Origin: JBHHYR01 sp046757585
GTDB taxonomy: Bacteria > Desulfobacterota > Binatia > HRBIN30
DNA: 22,205 nucleotides
Assembly (NCBI GenBank): GCA_046757585.1
Contig: JBHHYR010000045.1
Location: 1-22,205, forward strand
Reading direction: 5' to 3'
Part shown: positions 1 through 5,641 of the stretch, piece by piece
Layout: every line of letters begins with the position of its first letter
Numbering within the stretch: the first letter of the stretch is position 1
The notes under the pieces: model-generated
Database searches by the model: none
What the model saw: only the letters and a program-made list of their open reading frames with translations
Told to the model about the DNA's origin: nothing
Position numbers and translations under genes: made by a program

Positions 1-2
1 AT

Positions 3-986
3 GCCTTCTTTCTACAGCAGGAGTTCGAAATTGCTGGGCAGCGACGAACGCGCATGGATGCAGCGGCACAAGGCACACAGAAAGCCCGCTGGGATGTCAA
101 GAGTTTCGAGAAAGATCTGGTAGCGGCAGTTAGGACGGCCTTTGTCGATGCCCTCGTGAGCCGTGATCGGGTCCGCCTGGCTGAGAAAGGCGTACGCATT
201 GCGGCGACACTCAGCCAAGAGCTAGCGCACGAGCAGCAGCTCTCGGACGTGCAACGGTTGGACCTGAACGTTGCACAAATTCAGGAAAGCCGCGCACAGC
301 GACAGCTGGCGGCAGCCGAGCGGACACGAGATGACTCCCTGGATGTGTTGCGCCGCCTTCTCAACCTACCCATAGACCAGGCAATCGAGTTGCAAGGCAC
401 TGCCCAACATAAGGTCAGCGGCCTTCCCCCCGCCGTAGAACTGATCGAGCGAGCCCTCCGGCAACGCCCAGACTTGGTTGCCCTGCGGCATGGGGCCCAG
501 CAAGCGGCCCGGCAGTTGGCTCTCACCAGACGCGAAGCCATCCCGAATCTCACTTTGTCGGGCACGCTGTCCCGTTTCGAGGGGGATACGCTGATCGGCG
601 GCGATATCGGCATATCGCTCCCGATCTTCCACGGCAAGTCAGCCGGCATCAGCGATGCGATCGCCGAGCGGGACCGCGCCAACCTGGAACTGCACAACCT
701 GGAACGAACGGTTGCAGAGGAAACCGCCGACGCCCGGCGCGCTTGCGTGGTGGCGGCAGGTGATCTCCAAACCTTGCGAGACGTCATCGTTCCCAAGAGC
801 GAAGAGAACCTGCGGCTCGAAGAGCACCTCTACAAAGGGGGTATTGTCACCGTCTCGGAATTAGTAGGCCTCCAGATCGACCTCCTAAGCGCACAGTCCG
901 ACTACCTGGATGCGCTGCAGACTTACAACGACGCGTTAGTTGAGTTGGAGCGAGTCATTGGCGGGAGTATTAATTCCTCGCCTTAG
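3..986 (+). CDS. TolC-family outer-membrane efflux protein, N-terminus outside window
   Basis: The reading frame is open to the window edge, so the start and signal peptide lie upstream and about 327 residues are visible. The first visible residues (FFLQQEFEIAGQRRTR) match the conserved early segment of TolC/OEP proteins, where a 'E-I-x-G-Q/K-R' stretch precedes the first long helix. The rest is long amphipathic helices rich in Ala, Arg, Glu and Leu, with the second-half repeat beginning near IERALRQRPDLVALRHGAQQA and a strand pair at LTLSGTLSRF and GGDIGISLPIF, the usual two-fold OEP layout. By family knowledge it forms a trimeric outer-membrane channel for a tripartite pump (RND/heavy-metal or ABC type). 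The pump partner would lie upstream, outside the window. The internal ATG at position 54 is not the real start because homology continues before it. Family confident, substrate unknown. Confidence 0.9.
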   Translation, partial: AFFLQQEFEIAGQRRTRMDAAAQGTQKARWDVKSFEKDLVAAVRTAFVDALVSRDRVRLAEKGVRIAATLSQELAHEQQLSDVQRLDLNVAQIQESRAQRQLAAAERTRDDSLDVLRRLLNLPIDQAIELQGTAQHKVSGLPPAVELIERALRQRPDLVALRHGAQQAARQLALTRREAIPNLTLSGTLSRFEGDTLIGGDIGISLPIFHGKSAGISDAIAERDRANLELHNLERTVAEETADARRACVVAAGDLQTLRDVIVPKSEENLRLEEHLYKGGIVTVSELVGLQIDLLSAQSDYLDALQTYNDALVELERVIGGSINSSP

Positions 987-1056
987 TTTCGTATCCCGCT
1001 GAAGAACGGGAGGTCGATTCTGCAGACGGGGTTCGTCACGCTACGCGGCCGCCCCG

Positions 1057-2148
1057 CTATTGAGCGCCCCACCTGCGGAGGCACCAAGCAGCCAGACCGA
1101 TGGCGATTAGGAAGTCGGGAGGAGATCCGCCGTGGTCGCCCGAAGGAATCGCACAACCTGCTCCCTTGCCGATAACCCGGATGACCCTCCCCCGAGGTGG
1201 TGAGGTCGCCGTCGGCGGCGCAGGGGTCGCGATGACCGCTGAAAGAAAGCTCACCAGCAACCCCGCTTCGTGCTCGGCTGGCGTCGTTCCATTGACACCG
1301 TGCACGACGCCGGTGAGCGTGTTGCCAAACTTGGCTGCGTATGAAAGTTGCTCGTCTTCGATCTGAATCGTCCCCGATGGGGGAAACGCGGTCGCGTCAT
1401 CGAGAGAGATTGTTGAGTCGGTGGGTAGGACCCGCACCACAAGTTGCGCTGTTGGCATGCCGGACGGTGATGCGGTCGGTGTGGGCGTCACGCCCACCGG
1501 CGTGCCAGCAGTGGGGAACGGCGTGCGCGTTGGGGTCCGCACCTCCGTCCGGACGCGGGTTGGCGTCGGGCTGATCCCGGAAGGGCGGGTTGGGGTCGCT
1601 ACGACACAAGGCGCTCCCACGCCCGTGCAGCTCCCTCCCGGGCAGTCGGTGTTGTCGACGCACGCAAAGCTATCGAAGTCTCCACCGCTGCAGAAGTTGC
1701 CGGTTGCGCAGCACACAGACCCTGGACACTGCGTGTCGCGCAGGCACGAGAATCCCTTGCTGCTCCCTGAAAAGCACACCCTTTGCGTCCCCCGACACGG
1801 CCGGCCGCCGCTGCAGTTGAAGGACGGGTCACAGCAATCGCCTGCGGACACCCCTCCGCTACAGGTGCCGAGCGTGGGGTCGCTGCTGCACGCGGGTTGC
1901 GTCACGCAAGTGCCTGCCGGGCAATCGCACGGCAAACCATCGTCGTCCCCCCCATCACACACCCCTTGGGCAATCACGCACACGCCACCTGGACAGTCGG
2001 CGTCCGACTCGCACGCACGCCCGTCGTTCGGGCCTGCCGAGCACAAAAACTCGCCGCTCCCCTGGGCCCAGACCTTCCCGGTCACCCCGACCCCGCCAAG
2101 AAGGGTCAGACAGACAATGATGGCGTACTTGCGGCGCTCGCTTCTCAC
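1057..2148 (-). CDS. Secreted Cys-rich DCPGG-repeat protein with Thr/Pro linker and C-terminal anchor-like tail
   Basis: A 363-residue protein. Residues 1-29 are a signal peptide (basic MRSERRKY, hydrophobic core, VWAQG). Residues about 35-180 hold four or more Cys-rich repeats of the form C-x-GG/AG-x-x-DG-x-x-C-x-x-x-x-DCPGG-x-C, including ESDADCPGGVC and VDNTDCPGGSC, likely disulfide-bonded outside the cytoplasm. Residues about 185-235 are a Thr/Pro/Arg linker (TPTRV, RTPTRTPFP, TPTPTASP). Residues about 235-310 are a small beta-rich module. The last 35 residues have a GAGCAIPSG motif, a hydrophobic stretch (FLIAIGLAAW) and a basic end (LRRW), the plan of protein-sorting tails such as MYXO-CTERM and JDVT-CTERM. 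No sortase-like enzyme is visible nearby. Function unknown; surface display is inference. The gene converges with the upstream TolC gene. Confidence 0.75.
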   Translation of the reverse strand: MRSERRKYAIIVCLTLLGGVGVTGKVWAQGSGEFLCSAGPNDGRACESDADCPGGVCVIAQGVCDGGDDDGLPCDCPAGTCVTQPACSSDPTLGTCSGGVSAGDCCDPSFNCSGGRPCRGTQRVCFSGSSKGFSCLRDTQCPGSVCCATGNFCSGGDFDSFACVDNTDCPGGSCTGVGAPCVVATPTRPSGISPTPTRVRTEVRTPTRTPFPTAGTPVGVTPTPTASPSGMPTAQLVVRVLPTDSTISLDDATAFPPSGTIQIEDEQLSYAAKFGNTLTGVVHGVNGTTPAEHEAGLLVSFLSAVIATPAPPTATSPPRGRVIRVIGKGAGCAIPSGDHGGSPPDFLIAIGLAAWCLRRWGAQ

Positions 2149-2348
2149 GCTGATACCAGTGTTAGGAGTTCTTTCCCCTCTTCGCCGCCATTAGTCAACA
2201 AAAATCTGACCAGCGCCTCCAGAGGGCAACGACATCGGGACAAAAGCTGTGGCGGTTCTACAGGTCGAAACGCCGGACGACTCCCGATCTCATGCGGGGC
2301 ACCGGCCCGCAATCGCGACGGCAGCCCCAGAGAGGAGGTCAGCGACAG

Positions 2349-2630
2349 CTATTTTGCACCGCTTGCCCGTGCTGAGCCCGGTTTGGGCCTCGCGGTTCCA
2401 GCCCGGCGCACAGGCAGATCCAGCGCCGCCCGGACGATCTTTGGATCCAACTCGCCTGTAAGCCTTTCGATCGCTCGTTCCTCGATCGCGCGTAGCGCCG
2501 CCAGCTCCCGCGGAAGGATGTCCAACGACTCCTGTGCGCACGTCGCAGCTGGTTCCTGAAAGAACCGCTGTCGAAACGCTCTATCGGTTACCAAGCGCCC
2601 AAGCAAACATTCTACGGTTTTTTGACTCAT
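2349..2630 (-). CDS. Small protein resembling the Os1348/NHLP-clan (RiPP-precursor-like)
   Basis: A 93-residue protein starting MSQKTVECLLGRLVTDRAF. I chose the ATG at 2630 over the one seven codons upstream because a GGAGG Shine-Dalgarno lies at 2638-2642, seven bases before it. The pattern of a short helix, '(G/R)xLVTDxAFRxRFFxEPAAT', then 'LDILPRELAALRAIEERAIERL' fits the Os1348-type proteins of the NHLP (nitrile-hydratase leader peptide) clan, some of which are leader-like parts of ribosomal peptide precursors. The remaining tail (VRRAGTARPKPGSARASGAK) is basic, low in complexity and lacks Cys and any GG cleavage site before a core, so a peptide product is not evident. No maturase, protease or exporter typical of RiPP loci is adjacent. 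It lies behind the Cys-rich gene's start by about 200 bases, same strand. Family call moderate, function unknown. Confidence 0.6.
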   Translation of the reverse strand: MSQKTVECLLGRLVTDRAFRQRFFQEPAATCAQESLDILPRELAALRAIEERAIERLTGELDPKIVRAALDLPVRRAGTARPKPGSARASGAK

Positions 2631-3050
2631 CCTTCCGCCTCCCCCCAGCACTCATGATCCCTCGCTTTGCCAGTCTTCTCATCTCACCCCGCACAGCAAA
2701 TGCCTCGCCAACGCCTACGACCCGGTGTGCGACATTGAAAGCAACGCAAGGTTGGCAACTTGCTTGCTGGTGCCGACCCTCTGGTGTCCACCCCGTACAG
2801 TAGAGCCTGGTTGATCTCAGCCGCACCTGGTCGATAGCAGCCACCGCTGGCAGCTCGGTCAGCGGGAGGGACACGCTGGGAAGCAGAGCACCATGCTTCT
2901 CACACGCGCACCTGGCGCGTGTACGGCTGGCAACAGTCGTCAATAAATCAGCCCCTCCGGATCGTTGACATCTGGTGCCGCCTGCGCCACAGCAGGGCAT
3001 GGACATGGCCCATCGAGTCTGGAAGCTATGTCCCCCCCGAGGAGTCCGTC
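2631..3050. other. Gene-free region between the small NHLP-like gene and thrC
   Basis: About 420 bases between divergent genes. I see no credible gene: the open frames here have no family resemblance, and several lack ribosome-binding sites. The right half holds a cluster of perfect hairpins (listed separately) followed by an A/T-richer stretch near 2940-2950 and a TTGACA at 2965-2970 with no recognisable -10 partner. Promoters for both flanking genes should be here. Confidence 0.6.
2844..2922 (+). promoter_or_regulatory. Cluster of three perfect hairpins in the thrC leader
   Basis: Three adjacent perfect inverted repeats are seen directly. The first pairs CCGCTG (2844-2849) with CAGCGG (2860-2865), and one more C-G pair plus a G-T pair can extend it inward. 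The second pairs GAAGCA (2880-2885) with TGCTTC (2894-2899). The third pairs ACACGCGC (2902-2909) with GCGCGTGT (2915-2922) around a 5-base loop. A fourth, weaker one (CCTGC/GCAGG) is at 2981-2996. No T-tract follows any of them, so they are not classical intrinsic terminators. As they sit 130-210 bases before the start of the threonine synthase gene, a cis-acting RNA or operator role is possible. No known riboswitch core was recognised. Confidence 0.4.
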
Positions 3051-4400
3051 ATGAGCGAGTACGGCGCGTGGTTTGAATGCATCAACGAGTGTCCAACGCA
3101 CTTCAGTCTCTTCGAGGTCGTGTATCGCTGCCCGACGTGTGGCGATCTCTTGGACGTGACGCACGACGTCGTTGCGCTCAAACGCCGGTCGGCAGCCGCT
3201 TGGATGCGGCTGTTTGACGACCGTTACAGGCGCAACGCCTTTCCGTATGGCTCTGGCGTCTGGGGCAAGAAGGAATGGGTGGTGCCGTTTATCGACAACG
3301 AGAACATCGTCTCCACTTACGAGGGGGGAACGAATCTGTTTTGGGCGGACCGCTATGGCAAGCTCCTGGGCGTCGAAGACCTGTGGGTCAAGCAATGCGG
3401 AAATTCGCACACGGGATCATTCAAGGATCTGGGGATGACCGTCCTGGTGTCCGTGGTGAAGCAAATGATCGCGGACGGCCAGACCATCGAAGCGATTGCC
3501 TGCGCATCCACGGGGGACACGTCGGCGGCGCTGGCGACCTACTGCGCAGCCGCTGGTATCCCTGCCGTCGTGCTGCTTCCCCGCTACAAAGTCTCCCAAG
3601 CGCAGCTGGTCCAACCCTTGGCCACTGGAGCGTTGGTGCTTAGTCTCGATACCGATTTCGATGGCTGTATGGCCCTCGTTCAGGAAATCACCAAGCAGCG
3701 TACCATCTACCTAGCGAACTCGATGAACAGCTTGCGGCTGGAGGGTCAGAAGACGGTAGCGATCGAGCTCGTCCAACAGTTCGACTGGGAGGTCCCCGAC
3801 TGGGTCGTGATTCCCGGAGGAAACCTGGGCAACGTCAGTGCCTTGGGCAAGGGCTTCCTCATGATGCGTGAGCTGGGACTCGTCCAGAAGCTCCCGCGCA
3901 TCGCCGTGGCGCAGGCAGAGAATGCGAACCCGCTGTATCGCTCCTACCTCAAGGACTTTGCGGCGTTCACGCCGATACGTGCCACCAAGACACTGGCAAG
4001 CGCCATTCAAATCGGTAACCCAGTGAGCTACAAGCGCGCCATCAGAGTTCTGCAGCAATTTGACGGCGTCGTCGAGCAGGCGAGCGAGAATGAGCTCGCC
4101 GATGAGGCCGCGCGAGCCGACCGGACAGGGATGTTCAACTGCCCTCACACTGGCGTCGCGCTGGCGGTGTTGCGCAAACTGGTGGAGCGTAAGGTCATAC
4201 GTTCGAACCAGCGCGTGGTCGTTATCTCGACCGCGCACGGCCTCAAGTTTGCCGACCAGAAGACAGCATACCACCTCGGCCAGCTCCCAGAGGTGCGCTC
4301 CACCTATGCCAACCGACTGGTGGAGATCGCCGCCGACGCCCACTTGGTGAGAGACACGATCAAGCGCTACGCGGACAAGCTCCGGATCATGGAGGCGTAA
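3051..4400 (+). CDS. thrC: Threonine synthase, plant-like class (PLP-dependent)
   Basis: A 449-residue protein. It converts O-phosphohomoserine to threonine and phosphate in the cytosol. The start at 3051 (MSEYGAWFEC) is set by GAGGAG at 3039-3044, six bases upstream; the frame's 44 earlier codons are untranslated leader. Residues 10-30 hold Cys pairs (C10, C14, C27, C30) that look like a zinc ribbon. The PLP lysine is K125 in HTGSFKDLGM. Other family blocks are CASTGDTSAALATYCAAAGIP, a phosphate-binding type Ser/Thr loop, DTDFDGCM, IYLANSMNSLRLEGQK, VIPGGNLGN and PHTGVALA. From memory, these and the FPYGSGVW..KKEW and EG.TNLFWA.R.GK blocks match plant threonine synthase much better than E. 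coli ThrC. The long plant N-terminal SAM-responsive region is absent. It is the first gene of a pair with the next gene one base away. Confidence 0.93.
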   Translation: MSEYGAWFECINECPTHFSLFEVVYRCPTCGDLLDVTHDVVALKRRSAAAWMRLFDDRYRRNAFPYGSGVWGKKEWVVPFIDNENIVSTYEGGTNLFWADRYGKLLGVEDLWVKQCGNSHTGSFKDLGMTVLVSVVKQMIADGQTIEAIACASTGDTSAALATYCAAAGIPAVVLLPRYKVSQAQLVQPLATGALVLSLDTDFDGCMALVQEITKQRTIYLANSMNSLRLEGQKTVAIELVQQFDWEVPDWVVIPGGNLGNVSALGKGFLMMRELGLVQKLPRIAVAQAENANPLYRSYLKDFAAFTPIRATKTLASAIQIGNPVSYKRAIRVLQQFDGVVEQASENELADEAARADRTGMFNCPHTGVALAVLRKLVERKVIRSNQRVVVISTAHGLKFADQKTAYHLGQLPEVRSTYANRLVEIAADAHLVRDTIKRYADKLRIMEA

Positions 4401-4401
4401 C

Positions 4402-5598
4402 GTGTCCGCCCAGAATTCCCGGCGCTCCAGTGTCGGTCCGAGCACGCAAGCCGTGCACGGCGGCGAGCCGCGCACCAAGCCGGCCAACGCCGTAACCACC
4501 CCGATCGTTCAGACGGCAACCTACACGTTCGCCAATACCGGCGAACTCGCCGACCATTTTGAGGGCCGCATTGAACGCGACGAATATGGACGCTACGGCA
4601 ACCCGACCCAGCGAGTGGCAGAACGCAAGCTGGCAGCGCTGGATGGTGCCCAGGACGGCCTCCTGTTCGCAAGTGGCATGGCAGCGATCACGACCACCCT
4701 GTTCGCCATGCTGTCGAGAGGAGCCCACGTGGTCGTGACCGACGATGCGTACCGGCGGACCCGTCAGTTCCTGCATCAGGTTCTGCGCCGCTACGGCGTC
4801 GAGGTATCAACCGTACCCGCTGGCGACTATGAACGCATGGAAGAGGCGGTGCGGCAGACTACCCGGGTGATCTTCAGCGAGTCCCCCACGAACCCTTACA
4901 ACCGGATCCTCGATCTGCAGCGTGTTGCTGACATCGGCCACCGCCACCGTGTGAAGACGGTCATCGACTCGACCTTTTCCACACCGATCAACCAGCGGCC
5001 CCTCGATTTTGGCATCGACCTGGTGATCCATTCCGGAACCAAGTATCTCGCGGGGCACAATGATCTGCTGGCCGGCGTCGTCCTCGGAGCCGAGACTCTG
5101 GTTGGTGCCATCCGGGACCTGCAGGGTGTCACAGGAGCCGTGGTTGATCCGTTTGCCGCTTACCTCCTCATCCGAGGCATTAAGACGCTGGCGCTGCGGG
5201 TCAGCCGCCAGAATGAAAACGCGCAGTGTATCGCTGAGTTTCTGGAACGACATCCCAAGGTTGAACGGGTCCACTACCCTGGGTTGGCAAGCCACCCGGA
5301 GCACGACATCGCGGTTCGCCAAATGCGAGGTTTCGGTGGCGTAGTCTCCTTCGAGGTACGCGGAGACCTCGGAGCGGCCTCGCGTCTCGTTGACGCTTGC
5401 GAGATTCCGCGGATCGCACCGTCACTGGGGGGGGTCGAAAGCCTCATCGAGCAGCCGGCACTCATGAGCTTTTACGAGCTCACAAGCGAAGAACGCCTGC
5501 AGATAGGCATCAAGGACAGCCTCATCCGCTACGCGGTGGGTGTTGAGGACGCAGCGGATCTGACCGCCGACCTCGAGCAAGCGCTGGCCCGGGTCTGA
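4402..5598 (+). CDS. Cystathionine gamma-synthase-like PLP enzyme, plant-type (Cys/Met metabolism family)
   Basis: A 398-residue protein starting at GTG 4402 with GGAGG at 4391-4395 inside the end of thrC, so the two genes are probably translationally coupled. The Cys/Met-metabolism PLP fold is clear: RYGNPTQ (64-70), FASGMAAITT, ESPTNPYNR, then DSTFSTPINQ and the PLP lysine K214 in HSGTKYLAGHND. Bacterial MetB or gamma-lyases usually have Y-G-G or Y-G-C/G-T after the PLP-stacking Tyr. Here the segment is DDAYRRTRQF (Y117-R118-R119). As I recall, plant cystathionine gamma-synthase has Y-R-K/R-T there, and agrees with this protein along the C-terminal half (HPKV..V.YPGL.SHPEH, QM.GFGGVVSFE, IAPS.GG.ES, GVED..D). 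The plant enzyme uses O-phosphohomoserine with cysteine. Alternative: O-acyl-homoserine sulfhydrylase or gamma-lyase. Family certain, substrate inferred. Confidence 0.9.
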   Translation: MSAQNSRRSSVGPSTQAVHGGEPRTKPANAVTTPIVQTATYTFANTGELADHFEGRIERDEYGRYGNPTQRVAERKLAALDGAQDGLLFASGMAAITTTLFAMLSRGAHVVVTDDAYRRTRQFLHQVLRRYGVEVSTVPAGDYERMEEAVRQTTRVIFSESPTNPYNRILDLQRVADIGHRHRVKTVIDSTFSTPINQRPLDFGIDLVIHSGTKYLAGHNDLLAGVVLGAETLVGAIRDLQGVTGAVVDPFAAYLLIRGIKTLALRVSRQNENAQCIAEFLERHPKVERVHYPGLASHPEHDIAVRQMRGFGGVVSFEVRGDLGAASRLVDACEIPRIAPSLGGVESLIEQPALMSFYELTSEERLQIGIKDSLIRYAVGVEDAADLTADLEQALARV

Positions 5599-5641
5599 TG
5601 GCACGTCACTGACCGCGCTCGGCCCTATCCTTGCCTGCCGT

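Noticed and set aside
1421..2194. 257-codon plus-strand frame opposite the Cys-rich gene
   Set aside because: Its composition is the mirror of the Cys-rich repeats and Thr/Pro linker; no signal peptide, motif or Shine-Dalgarno supports it.
2861..2940. SAM-I riboswitch
   Set aside because: GAGGGAC and GGCAAC are present, but far apart and without the P2/P3 core, so they are probably coincidental.
2965..2996. Sigma-70 promoter at TTGACA 2965-2970
   Set aside because: No -10-like hexamer occurs at the expected distance; the downstream DNA is GC-rich.
2581..3006. 141-codon minus-strand frame over the thrC leader
   Set aside because: No homology, overlaps the start of the NHLP-like gene in another frame, and the composition is not protein-like.
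3711..4499. 262-codon minus-strand frame antisense to thrC
   Set aside because: Shadow of thrC; the plus strand has complete threonine synthase motifs.
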